Shown in pieces: positions 1 through 7,634 of a DNA stretch of 64,000 bases. The position numbers were made by a program, and so were the translations under genes. Within the stretch, counting starts at the first letter, position 1. Each line of letters starts with the position of its first letter. This stretch comes from JAUVDZ01 sp042568205 (GTDB taxonomy: Bacteria > Patescibacteriota > Gracilibacteria > UBA1369 > PNNO01), in the NCBI GenBank assembly GCA_042568205.1, contig JBHPJE010000004.1:1-64000 (forward strand). The letters are read 5' to 3'. The notes below the pieces were generated by a model. It saw nothing but the letters and a program-made list of their open reading frames with translations. It was not told where the DNA came from and made no database searches.

Positions 1-1347
1 GCCTTAAAACGTCGAATTGCTGAATTAGAAGCAGAAAATGAAGCTTTGGAAGATTCAAATGATGAATTACAAATTGGTTTAAAATTTTTAGGAATAGAAA
101 ATACAAAACTTAGAGGGACTGTAGATCAACAAAAACAAGAAATTGTAGGGCTTCAAGCTGAAATTGCTGATAATAAGTTACGAATGCAAGCCTTAGATTT
201 GGCTAATAAAAGATTATTAGAGTTGATTGGTGATCTTGAAAAACAAATAGAAGAAGGAAATGTAGATGCAGAAAAGCTTATTAGAGAGCTTAGAGAACAA
301 ATTACACAGCAAAAGCAGGAAATGGAAGTATTAAATACAAAAGTCACTGAATTAAACACACAATTAGCTCAAAAAACACAAGAAAATGAAGGCCTAAAAC
401 AAAGTAATCAAGAAAAACTTGAAGCAATTTCCCAATTAAATAAAGAAATTGAAGAATTAAAAGAAACAATTGCTAAATTACGTGGCCAAGAAGGTGAAGA
501 TGAAGGTGCTCAAAAAAGAATTAAGGAATTAGAAAAAATTGTTGCAATGTTATCTGAAGCAAAAGAAACACTTGAACTCGATCTTAAAGCTGAAAAAGAC
601 AGAAATGAAGAATTAAGAGAAGAAAACAGAGGCTTAAAAGTACAAATCCAACAATTTAGTGATCAATTAGTAGAACAGAATCAACAAATAGAACAATTGC
701 AAGCAGAGAGAACTGAATTATTAGCAAGAATTGATGAATTGACTACTCAATTGCAGGAAACTGGAGGTGAAAACCAAGCTTTAGCAGAAGAATTGTCAAC
801 AACAAAAGAACAACTGGCATTGCAAATCCAAAAATTTGAACAATTATTAGCATCAAAAAATGAACTCAAAGAACATTTAAACGCATTAATTAGAGAAAAA
901 GAAGAGCAACTCCAAGCTGTTATTACTGAAAAAGAAAACCTTTCAGTTTTAACAAAAGAATTAAGAGATCAAGTTGGAGAATTTGCTAGACAAATAAAAG
1001 ATAGAGAAAATGCATTTAAAACTAAATTTGCTCGTGAAAAATTAGTACAGGAAGGACTTCAAGAACGAGAAGCAGAATTGAATGTAGAAAATCAAGATTT
1101 AAGAATGAAATTAGAAGATACAGAAGAAACACTTGAAAAATTACGTGGGATATTATCACAAGTAGAGTCAAATTCTCAAACTCTACAAACCGAATTAGCT
1201 GACATCAAAGCTATAAATAAAGATATGAGTACAAATTTAGAAAAGTTTAAAGCAACACAGCAAAGAAACAAAGAATTAATAAATATTGTTACTAAAGAAA
1301 GAGACGAATTACAAGGACAAGTAAATAAACAAAATCCTGAAATTTAA
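1..1347 (+). CDS. Coiled-coil protein, 5' end cut by window edge
   Basis: The reading frame is open from the first base, so the true start lies outside the window. A TTG at 46 is the first possible start inside it but nothing marks it as real. The visible part, about 448 residues, is almost entirely heptad-like Glu/Lys/Gln/Leu sequence (repeated EL, KEEL and QLQ patterns) with no Cys and no hydrophobic segment, as expected for one long coiled coil. Structural, scaffold or filament roles are possible, but no family is recognised. It ends 13 bases before a second small coiled-coil gene on the same strand, so the two are probably co-transcribed. Coding is certain from composition and length; function is unknown. 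Confidence 0.85.
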   Translation, partial: ALKRRIAELEAENEALEDSNDELQIGLKFLGIENTKLRGTVDQQKQEIVGLQAEIADNKLRMQALDLANKRLLELIGDLEKQIEEGNVDAEKLIRELREQITQQKQEMEVLNTKVTELNTQLAQKTQENEGLKQSNQEKLEAISQLNKEIEELKETIAKLRGQEGEDEGAQKRIKELEKIVAMLSEAKETLELDLKAEKDRNEELREENRGLKVQIQQFSDQLVEQNQQIEQLQAERTELLARIDELTTQLQETGGENQALAEELSTTKEQLALQIQKFEQLLASKNELKEHLNALIREKEEQLQAVITEKENLSVLTKELRDQVGEFARQIKDRENAFKTKFAREKLVQEGLQEREAELNVENQDLRMKLEDTEETLEKLRGILSQVESNSQTLQTELADIKAINKDMSTNLEKFKATQQRNKELINIVTKERDELQGQVNKQNPEI

Positions 1348-1360
1348 CCTTATTATATAT

Positions 1361-1525
1361 ATGGCAAAAGAAGACAAAGTTAAAGAAATGAATAAATTAA
1401 TCGATAAATATAACAAACTTTTAGCTAAAAAGAAGCTTTTAGAAGAAGAAAGAGATAATTTGGAGAAAAAAGCATTTAAAATGCTATTAGAACAAACGGA
1501 AAAATTAAACAAAAACGAAGAATAG
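1361..1525 (+). CDS. Small charged coiled-coil protein (54 aa)
   Basis: This ATG-started frame encodes 54 residues beginning MAKEDKVKEM and ending LNKNEE. It is rich in Lys, Glu and Leu in heptad spacing, so it should form a short helix or coiled coil. It follows the long coiled-coil gene by 13 bases and has the AU-rich start context TATATATG seen at many genes here, which supports it as real. A similar 54-58-residue charged gene sits at 24880, also just before a larger unknown gene. No function can be assigned. Confidence 0.7.
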   Translation: MAKEDKVKEMNKLIDKYNKLLAKKKLLEEERDNLEKKAFKMLLEQTEKLNKNEE

Positions 1526-1548
1526 GCTGGAAAAAAAGCCATTTTTCG
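1525..1548 (+). terminator. Possible weak intrinsic terminator
   Basis: The short inverted repeat GGCT...AGCC (1525-1528 and 1537-1540) is followed by ATTTTT. It sits at the end of the small coiled-coil gene and just before the next promoter. The stem is only four to five pairs, so this is a tentative call. Confidence 0.3.
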
Positions 1549-1556
1549 GGTATAAT
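1528..1556 (+). promoter_or_regulatory. Sigma-70-type promoter for the 986-aa gene
   Basis: TGGAAA (1528-1533) and TATAAT (1551-1556) are separated by 17 bases. The -10 region and the bases after it (TATAATATATAGATAAAA) recur exactly at the promoter of the M23 gene at 27343, so this initial transcribed region may be shared. Confidence 0.55.
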
Positions 1557-1582
1557 ATATAGATAAAATAAATAAAAAACGT

Positions 1583-4543
1583 ATGGCTAGTAGAGCTGCT
1601 ACAACTAGGGCCCCTCGCAGTAGAGTAACTTCTGAACAGACTAAGGAAATACTTAAATTTACGCAGTCTCGTAAAGCACTTTATCCTGAAATTAATTCAG
1701 TAGATGATTTAAAGGATAAAAAGTATGGCGATTTAATGAGACCACTTAAGAAAAAACCTGAGGCAATGCCAAAATATGCAAAGAAGTTTTTTGGAAGATT
1801 AACTAAACTTGAAGGATATTTGCAGAATGTGGCTTTAAATAACTTCACTTATGCCAGTGCTAAAAGCATTGCAAAACCTGCTGAAAAACCTCTTTTTGCA
1901 AAACTAGAAAACTCAATAAATACAATTACAGCTGCTAATGTTACGAGAACTGGAGGAATAACTACTTATCTTCCTCGTCCACAGTTAAATACTCTATTTT
2001 CAGCATTATCAATGAATGATTTTAAAAGAAATTTAAACAATGTGAATATTGTTAATGCAAAGTTTGCACTTGATCGGGACTTTAAAGCTGCTGCTACTGC
2101 AGTAATGCAACATATTATTAAATATAGAAGAGATCATGCTCAAAAACTGAAAGAAGAATCTGTTTATGCATATTTGGATGAAATCTTTAGTACAAGTGAA
2201 GATAAAATTGATGATACAATCGATAAATCAAAAATTATTAATATGGCTTTAATTACTCAAAGTACTAGAGCCAGAATTAACAAAGGATGGCACGAATATC
2301 AAGCTTATAGAGACCAATTAGACAAAAGATTAAAATTAGAAGCAATTGTTAATAAAGAAAAACAAACAATCTTTTCAAAACCAGTTGAATATGCAAGAAG
2401 TGGTGGTAGATTTATTGCACAACAAATTCAAAAATTTAGAGCAAACTGGGCTGGAATGGATGGAAAAGAAAGAGTTGTTGCAGGGGCTACTTTATTAGTA
2501 GGGCTTGCTTGGTTTTTAAATAGTGATAATGAAGAAGCAGGAAAGCTTCGTGAAGCACTTAAAAAAGCTGGAATGATTGGTATTGGATATATTGCCCTAA
2601 ATACTACAGCTAAAGCATTTACTGGAAGAACTTTAACTGCATCATTAAGTAATAGACTTGATGATATGTCAGGTAAAAGAGACCTTTTAAAAGATTCATT
2701 TAATACAAACAGAGAAGGAGCGGAAATTTTAAGTTATTCAATCGCTTATATAGGTAATTATAATTTTTCTGAAGTAGGAAATATGTATATGGATCAGCAA
2801 AATCTTTATAATGATCCTTCAAATACAATCCCTGATAATCTAAAAGAACTTCCAATTGGTGGTGTTGCTCAGGATGAAATGAATGCAAATCAACTGTATA
2901 GAGCAGTAAGACTTGTTGATAATAAATTAAAGAAACAAGGTAGTAGTATTGAGCAGGTTTTATGGGCTATTGAAGAAATGAAAGCAAAAGCTAAAGCAGA
3001 AGGTAAATCATTTACTGAGCCTACTTTTGCAATGATTGTTGCTGCAATTCTAATGAACCAGGATGTTAAATTTAAAATTGATAAGGAAGGTAGAATCGAA
3101 ATGGTTAAAACAACTCCATTTGATGTTAAATGGACTCCAACTGACAGAGATTATACTGAGAATTGGTGGACTTTTACTGGGAAACCACATGAATGGAAAG
3201 ACCAGATAGATGGAAAATTTCCAGGGAAAAAGATAAAAGTAGATAATTTAAAAAGAATTTCAAAAGATATTATGGCTGAAAGCAGACCTTTGGATAAATA
3301 TATTACAACTGAAAGATTTGGTAGATATACAAAAGGATTTAAGGATCTTAATAATTTAGAAATAAAAAATAAGCCTGGGCAAAATGTACATACTTTAGTA
3401 ACTACTGAAGGTGTTGGTTACATGAGTTCTTTAGTAAATATAAATCCTAATCTGAAAAGTAAAAATATGGCTTATATTGCAGCATATAAAAGTGCATATG
3501 AAATAGGATTAAGAGCATTTGAACAAGATTTACTAAAAAACAATCCTTCATTACATACAAAACTTAAAGGTAGATTTAAAGAATTCTTCCATATTGTTGG
3601 GGCAGTTGCTCTTGCACCTTCTAAAAAGAAAAAAGGTGTAGCAACTCCAAGTAAAAAACCAAATAAATTAAGATTATTTTTCAGATATGTACTTCCTAAT
3701 ACAAAAAAAACATCTGGCTCTCAAGAATTTGCATTACGTTACAATAAAGAATGGCCTCAGGGAGATATGTTACAGCAAATGAAGGAATCGATTCTTAAAC
3801 CTGGTGAAACTTTAACTAGAGGTGATTTTAATACGATTGCAAGAGAAACAGTTGTAAGACAAAAATCATTATTCTCGTTACCTATTTATGATGGATATGA
3901 TTCAAAATTTGCAGGAGCTTATGAAAGTTTCTTATCGAGAGTAGGATTAAAAAAATCAGAAAATGCAAAAATTGATAAAGTACTTAAATTCTATAGTATA
4001 AAATTTGCAAATTCAGGATTAACTAAAAGAGGTTTAATTAGATATTTAGCTACACATAGATTCACTACTGCAGAGATTAAAGAGGCTTTAGGATTGGCTG
4101 CTACTGCACCTTTAATACATTTTGGTTATATAGTACCTTCAGTAAGAAAAAGAACTAAACAAGTTTTATCAATGGCTGCTATGGGTGGAGGCATACTACC
4201 TCCTAGAGTTAAAGATATTTTTAAAAATATTGATTTAAATAAGAGGAATTCAATTGAAAGAGATATTTATGCAAAATATGGAACTATATTTATACTCGCT
4301 TGTTATGGAGATCTAGCAGCATTAAAAGTACTAGAAAAGAGTAATAAAAAAGCACACGACGCTATAGTTGCAGAATTTGGTATAAATAAATCAACCGGTC
4401 AGGTATCTAAGTCACCAAATAAGAATACTTTTGAAACAAAAGTATTAAATCATTATCTAATCGGTATCTTAGAAGCATTTGCAGATGATAAGAAGCGACC
4501 TCTAGCTGCAAAAGCAGTTGGCGCATATTTAGCTACTTACTAA
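1583..4543 (+). CDS. Large hypothetical protein with central hydrophobic segments (986 aa)
   Basis: An intact 986-residue protein starting MASRAATTRAPRSR. The N-terminal third is basic and mostly helical. Around residues 293-345 there are two hydrophobic stretches (VVAGATLLVGLAWFL and MIGIGYIALNTTAKAF) that could be membrane helices or a hairpin. There is no signal peptide, no Cys-rich motif and no known catalytic signature. A basic patch rich in Lys (KKKKGVATPSKKPNK) lies near residue 680. It resembles in style the other giant unknowns at 14121-20009 and 57243-59636: basic, helical and weakly hydrophobic in the middle. The ATG at 1583 is the first in frame and lies 27 bases after a good -10 box. 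Function is unknown; membrane association is inferred only. Confidence 0.85.
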   Translation: MASRAATTRAPRSRVTSEQTKEILKFTQSRKALYPEINSVDDLKDKKYGDLMRPLKKKPEAMPKYAKKFFGRLTKLEGYLQNVALNNFTYASAKSIAKPAEKPLFAKLENSINTITAANVTRTGGITTYLPRPQLNTLFSALSMNDFKRNLNNVNIVNAKFALDRDFKAAATAVMQHIIKYRRDHAQKLKEESVYAYLDEIFSTSEDKIDDTIDKSKIINMALITQSTRARINKGWHEYQAYRDQLDKRLKLEAIVNKEKQTIFSKPVEYARSGGRFIAQQIQKFRANWAGMDGKERVVAGATLLVGLAWFLNSDNEEAGKLREALKKAGMIGIGYIALNTTAKAFTGRTLTASLSNRLDDMSGKRDLLKDSFNTNREGAEILSYSIAYIGNYNFSEVGNMYMDQQNLYNDPSNTIPDNLKELPIGGVAQDEMNANQLYRAVRLVDNKLKKQGSSIEQVLWAIEEMKAKAKAEGKSFTEPTFAMIVAAILMNQDVKFKIDKEGRIEMVKTTPFDVKWTPTDRDYTENWWTFTGKPHEWKDQIDGKFPGKKIKVDNLKRISKDIMAESRPLDKYITTERFGRYTKGFKDLNNLEIKNKPGQNVHTLVTTEGVGYMSSLVNINPNLKSKNMAYIAAYKSAYEIGLRAFEQDLLKNNPSLHTKLKGRFKEFFHIVGAVALAPSKKKKGVATPSKKPNKLRLFFRYVLPNTKKTSGSQEFALRYNKEWPQGDMLQQMKESILKPGETLTRGDFNTIARETVVRQKSLFSLPIYDGYDSKFAGAYESFLSRVGLKKSENAKIDKVLKFYSIKFANSGLTKRGLIRYLATHRFTTAEIKEALGLAATAPLIHFGYIVPSVRKRTKQVLSMAAMGGGILPPRVKDIFKNIDLNKRNSIERDIYAKYGTIFILACYGDLAALKVLEKSNKKAHDAIVAEFGINKSTGQVSKSPNKNTFETKVLNHYLIGILEAFADDKKRPLAAKAVGAYLATY

Positions 4544-4568
4544 TTTTCAACATAGGCAAACTTTAGTA

Positions 4569-4597
4569 TTGACAAGGAGTCAAGTATTTGATATGAT
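4569..4597 (+). promoter_or_regulatory. Strong promoter for the metallopeptidase gene
   Basis: TTGACA (4569-4574), a 17-base spacer and TATGAT (4592-4597). Expected transcription start is near 4604, about 27 bases before the ATG at 4631. Confidence 0.75.
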
Positions 4598-4630
4598 TCC
4601 GTCCTTTCGTATTTAAATAATTTTTAAGTC

Positions 4631-5521
4631 ATGGGACGGCACATTGGAAAGATACTACAATTTTTTGGATTACTTTTGCTCTTTGTTATCAACCAGCAAA
4701 ATATATCTGCTTTCTATCAAGAAGATTTTGAAAATCAGCTTGCTGAGCAGGTACCAGAAACGTATAATAATCACGCTGCTTCGAATGATGAGCACTACGC
4801 AAATCAACTAGATTCCCTTAATTTAAGGCTTTATCCGGGATCTACTTACAAGACAGAAAGTCGAAGCACACTAGGCTCTTTGAATCATTGCAAGTCTCTC
4901 GTGTTCCAGACGTTAACGTCTTTACCAGAAGAACATCGAGAGTATCTTCAGCACCTTACATTATATTTCGCTGAAGGACGTCGCGGTTTAGGTGGCGGAT
5001 CAACTATCATATTAAGATGCTCAAATATTGATGATATGGCACTCAGTTCAGTACTTGTACATGAAATGGGACATGTCGTTGATACAGGTCTTAAAACAGG
5101 TAACAGTTGGACAGGTAAAAGTGAATTTATGGATGGAAGCGTTCCAATCTATAATGACGATCCAAGCTTACGATTCTATAGAATTAGTTGGCTGGATGAA
5201 AAAACTATTAAACCTGAAGCTGAAAGACAAGACTTTGTTACTGGATATGGTATGACTGATCCTTATGAAGACTTCGCTGAAAGCTATAATTACTATCTTT
5301 TACACGGAAAACAGTTTAAAGAGATGGCTAAATACGATAAAGAGTTAAGACGAAAATACCTATACCTAAAGTACTTTATCTTCTCAGGACAAGAGTTTGA
5401 TAACGATCAAAGTGAATTACCAAACTTTATCATGCGAAGATATGACTCGACAGTACTTGCTTACGATCACGAGAAGTTCCTGCGCTCAAACAATAATAGG
5501 CAGGAAATAGCTACACTCTAA
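4631..5521 (+). CDS. Secreted zinc metallopeptidase, HExxH (gluzincin, ATLF/M34-like)
   Basis: A 296-residue protein with an N-terminal hydrophobic signal (about residues 8-27: KILQFFGLLLLFVI). It carries the zinc-binding motif HEMGH at 144-148 followed by D151, and a downstream DPYEDFAESYNYY segment (210-222) whose Glu could be the third zinc ligand. The pairing HExxH...D with E-x-FAE is typical of the anthrax lethal factor-like / Pro-Pro endopeptidase fold (ATLF, MEROPS M34). That family call is inference from motif layout. The protein should act outside the cell membrane, possibly on surface proteins such as the Pro-rich ones encoded later in the window. It has its own strong promoter and is followed by a strong terminator at 5603, so it is a single-gene unit. 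Confidence 0.75.
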   Translation: MGRHIGKILQFFGLLLLFVINQQNISAFYQEDFENQLAEQVPETYNNHAASNDEHYANQLDSLNLRLYPGSTYKTESRSTLGSLNHCKSLVFQTLTSLPEEHREYLQHLTLYFAEGRRGLGGGSTIILRCSNIDDMALSSVLVHEMGHVVDTGLKTGNSWTGKSEFMDGSVPIYNDDPSLRFYRISWLDEKTIKPEAERQDFVTGYGMTDPYEDFAESYNYYLLHGKQFKEMAKYDKELRRKYLYLKYFIFSGQEFDNDQSELPNFIMRRYDSTVLAYDHEKFLRSNNNRQEIATL

Positions 5522-5602
5522 ACGGTCTTAACCGTTTAAGACATATGTTAGTTTAGGATATCGAGGCTTTTCTAGGGCGTTGGTACTCCTAAGTCTAAAA
5601 AG

Positions 5603-5634
5603 AAACAGCCCCCCAAGTGGGGGCTGTTTTTTTT
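5603..5634 (+). terminator. Strong rho-independent terminator
   Basis: A perfect 11-bp stem AAACAGCCCCC / GGGGGCTGTTT (5603-5613, 5619-5629) with loop CAAGT, followed by a run of T. It ends the transcript of the metallopeptidase gene. Confidence 0.95.
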
Positions 5635-5642
5635 GTTTGATT

Positions 5643-5721
5643 TTGCGATGAGCACGACGGTGCGAATCGGAAAAGCAAATACGACGAAGTCAGCGAGATA
5701 GCGAGTTGAAGGCTCGCTATC
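5643..5721 (+). repeat. Dispersed GCGATGAGC-type intergenic repeat, copy 1 (with hairpin)
   Basis: Contains GCGATGAGC...GAATCGG and then ACGACGAAG. The same core appears at 62949-62990 on the plus strand and at 39481-39517 on the minus strand. This copy is the most diverged and is followed by a perfect 9-bp hairpin GATAGCGAG / CTCGCTATC (5697-5705, 5713-5721). Each copy lies in an intergenic gap near a terminator. Confidence 0.6.
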
Positions 5722-5803
5722 GCCTAAGACTGAGTGGCCAAACATATAAATTTACAAACAATACTAATTCCATTTAAAAAACGCCCTAAAAACTAAGAAA
5801 ATC

Positions 5804-5832
5804 TTGCCAATAAGGGGCAAAGTATATAGAAT
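5804..5832 (+). promoter_or_regulatory. Promoter for tRNA-His
   Basis: TTGCCA (5804-5809), a 17-base spacer and TAGAAT (5827-5832), with the tRNA 5' end 32 bases beyond the -10 box. Confidence 0.65.
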
Positions 5833-5863
5833 AGCTTTTGCGTTTAGATACGCTTATTACTAT

Positions 5864-5941
5864 GGTGAGTGTAGCTCAGTTGGTTAGAGCACCTGGTTGT
5901 GGTCCAGGGGGTCGTGGGTTCGAGCCCCATCACTCACCCCA
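5864..5941 (+). tRNA. tRNA-His (anticodon GTG)
   Basis: A full cloverleaf. The acceptor stem is GTGAGTG / CACTCAC. The extra 5' G (position -1, base 5864) opposite discriminator C73 is the hallmark of tRNA-His. The anticodon stem is CCTGG / CCAGG with loop TTGTGGT, giving anticodon GTG. The T arm is GTGGG TTCGAGC CCCAT. CCA is encoded (5939-5941). The 3' end of this gene (CACTCACCCCATT) is copied four more times downstream, at 7123, 11613, 12146 and 13127, so it appears to be the target of repeated insertions. Confidence 0.97.
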
Positions 5942-6035
5942 TTTATTTAGAGGCGCTGTTTTGGTTTATTTGAAGACGTTTACGGCGATTCGAGCGAGGA
6001 GTAATGAGTATATAGTGATTATATGATGTTCGAAC
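5931..6035 (+). repeat. Left-end long repeat of cassette 1 (105 bp)
   Basis: Runs from the tRNA-His 3' end (CACTCACCCCATT) to the palindrome GTTCGAAC. It matches 12146-12250 with no gaps and 9 mismatches in 105 bases; the first 45 bases are identical and most differences are transitions. It supplies the sequence just upstream of the cassette 1 promoter. Confidence 0.9.
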
Positions 6036-6037
6036 TT

Positions 6038-6066
6038 TTGACATACCTGGATAAAAGCACTATAAT
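6038..6066 (+). promoter_or_regulatory. Perfect consensus promoter for the radical-SAM gene
   Basis: TTGACA (6038-6043), exactly 17 bases and TATAAT (6061-6066). It begins two bases after the long repeat, so the cassette carries its own strong promoter. The leader before the ATG at 6091 is only about 17 bases. Confidence 0.85.
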
Positions 6067-6090
6067 TCGTCCTCTTTATACTATTATATT

Positions 6091-7098
6091 ATGCCAATAG
6101 AAGGATACAGTAAACACGATGAACCAACTTTACACACCGTTGAGCATAACCGAGAAGTTATGTTAATTGGTGAAGGTGATTTAAGATTTGAATTTGCATT
6201 TATTGATCTTATAGCTAAATGTCAATTTGATTGTCGAGGTTGTTTTAATCAGGTTTTAAATGATACAGGTGTATCGCTTAGACAAGAAGAATTAAGAAGT
6301 ATTGTTGATTTTCTTAAAGAAAGAGGTGGGAGGAATATTACTTTTGCAGGATCAGGTGAACCATTATTGGATCCTGAATTATTACCGTTAATTGAATATG
6401 CTCACGATAAAGGTATCAATTCGATACTATTTTCCAGCTTAACTACTGTTAATGAAGCAAATGAAGTTGTTCCAGTAAGTTTAGAAATGGTAGAAGCGTT
6501 AAATAAGTTAGATGTACATATAGTTGCGAAAAGAAGTTGTATAGATAATGAAAAACAAGCAGAGATTCTGGGTGTTCCTAATACAGATGTTGGAGATAAA
6601 ATGAATTTAGCATTACAAAGTCTTATTGATGCAGGCTTTGCTGAAGATGGAAGATTGTTTATGGATTGCCCAATTGATAGATATACAATTAATGAAATTC
6701 CACAATTACTTAGATTCTGTAGAGAAAGAGGCATACTTCCTTATTTTGAATCATATATTATTCACGGACAGGACAAAGAAACACAAAAAGAATATAGAAT
6801 AAGTACCAAAGAGCTTGGTCTTTTATTTCAAGAACTTGCAAGGATCGATCAAGAGGAGTTTGGTATTGATATAGAACTCGGAAAAGGTATGAGAATTTAT
6901 CACGCTGATGCTTGTTTAAAACCAGAGTATGGTTTTGCTGTTAAGGCTAATGGAGATGTTAGAAGTTGCCCAACAGATGCTACTAAAGCGGTTGGAAACA
7001 TTAAAGAATCGGCTCTTGGAGTCATATTATCACCAAACAATGCTGAATATAGAGCAAAGTTTGGCAAATTTGGTTGTTGCGCAGTACTTAAAATCTAA
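6091..7098 (+). CDS. Radical SAM enzyme with short Cys-containing C-terminus
   Basis: A 335-residue protein. The CxxxCxxC motif CQFDCRGC (C44, C48, C51) binds the [4Fe-4S] cluster that cleaves S-adenosylmethionine. A GSGEP segment (about residues 91-95) matches the SAM-binding GGEP motif. Near the C-terminus, C275 and KANGDVRSCP, then GCC close to the end, resemble the start of a SPASM/twitch auxiliary-cluster domain, but too few Cys are present for a full one. SPASM-type enzymes modify peptides or proteins; the substrate here is unknown, and no precursor peptide is visible next to it. It is the only gene of cassette 1, with a consensus promoter before it and a tRNA-derived repeat 7 bases after its stop. 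Confidence 0.85.
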   Translation: MPIEGYSKHDEPTLHTVEHNREVMLIGEGDLRFEFAFIDLIAKCQFDCRGCFNQVLNDTGVSLRQEELRSIVDFLKERGGRNITFAGSGEPLLDPELLPLIEYAHDKGINSILFSSLTTVNEANEVVPVSLEMVEALNKLDVHIVAKRSCIDNEKQAEILGVPNTDVGDKMNLALQSLIDAGFAEDGRLFMDCPIDRYTINEIPQLLRFCRERGILPYFESYIIHGQDKETQKEYRISTKELGLLFQELARIDQEEFGIDIELGKGMRIYHADACLKPEYGFAVKANGDVRSCPTDATKAVGNIKESALGVILSPNNAEYRAKFGKFGCCAVLKI

Positions 7099-7104
7099 AT
7101 AACC

Positions 7105-7140
7105 GTTCGAACAAACACTAAACACTCACCCCATTGAAAT
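7105..7140 (+). repeat. Right-end tRNA-derived repeat R2
   Basis: A 36-base unit beginning GTTCGAAC and containing CACTCACCCCATT followed by GAAAT. It is identical over all 36 bases to 11595-11630 although 4.5 kb apart. The following base, 7141, is the last base of the next (minus-strand) gene. Confidence 0.9.
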
Positions 7141-7623
7141 TTACCAAACCTTAGATAACGCTTTCCTCGTTGCCCTAGGCAATCCCCCACAAAAAATTAG
7201 GTCTCTTAAGTCATTAGTAGTAATTCTTGTAGGATCTAATCCTAAGAGCTTACAGGCGGCACAGTTATCGAAAAATTGACTTGGCTGCTCAAGATCACCT
7301 AATGGTGCATCAAACGGGCTCATCCCAAGTTCTTCACACTTTTCGTAGAAATATAAATAATACATGCTAAGGTCGTCATATGGACCAAATCCAAGCGCTG
7401 CGCACCTTTTTTCATAATCATCCCAGCTTACCCCACAATCATCAACTTCTGAAGCTCTTTCAGCTTCTTCATAATCTCGTGGTGCTGTAAAATAGTGGTA
7501 ACGAAATACTGTAGCGGTCTCTGGATCCCAGCCCCACTCTGCACATTTTTCCTCAAAGCCTTCAGGCCTTCGCATTTGTACTGCGGTGCAATCTGGCTCA
7601 TTTTTACAATTGTTTAAAGTCAT
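7141..7623 (-). CDS. Cys-containing repeat protein (160 aa), unknown
   Basis: A 160-residue acidic protein with three to four copies of a short helix-like motif: FEEKCAEWGWDP, YEKRCAALGFGP, YEKCEELGMSP and FFDNCAACKLLGLDP. The common pattern is aromatic-x-x-[KN]-C-x-x-[LW]-G-x-x-P. The same rhythm (helix, LG or LxV, then P) occurs in the larger protein encoded immediately upstream, so the two may be related repeat proteins. It is the last gene of a three-gene minus-strand unit, 11 bases after the 769-aa gene, and its stop codon abuts repeat R2. No known family or function is recognised; the Cys could bind metal or form disulfides. Confidence 0.75.
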   Translation of the reverse strand: MTLNNCKNEPDCTAVQMRRPEGFEEKCAEWGWDPETATVFRYHYFTAPRDYEEAERASEVDDCGVSWDDYEKRCAALGFGPYDDLSMYYLYFYEKCEELGMSPFDAPLGDLEQPSQFFDNCAACKLLGLDPTRITTNDLRDLIFCGGLPRATRKALSKVW

Positions 7624-7634
7624 TATATATTTGG

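Larger units (their letters stand above)
5522..5863. other. Non-coding interval between metallopeptidase and tRNA-His
   Basis: About 340 bases without a supported protein gene. It holds, in order: a small hairpin just after the metallopeptidase stop (AAACGG...CCGTTT, 5520-5537, overlapping an alternative GTCTTAA...TTTAAGAC palindrome), a strong terminator (5603-5634), one copy of a dispersed GCGATGAGC-type repeat with a second hairpin (5643-5721), and the tRNA-His promoter (5804-5832). I see nothing convincing in 5726-5803. Confidence 0.6.

Noticed and set aside
5838..6026. A 62-codon open frame across the tRNA-His gene
   Set aside because: It is the translation of a tRNA gene (the familiar VAQLVRAPGCGPGGRGFEP-like artefact) and has no start context or similarity of its own.
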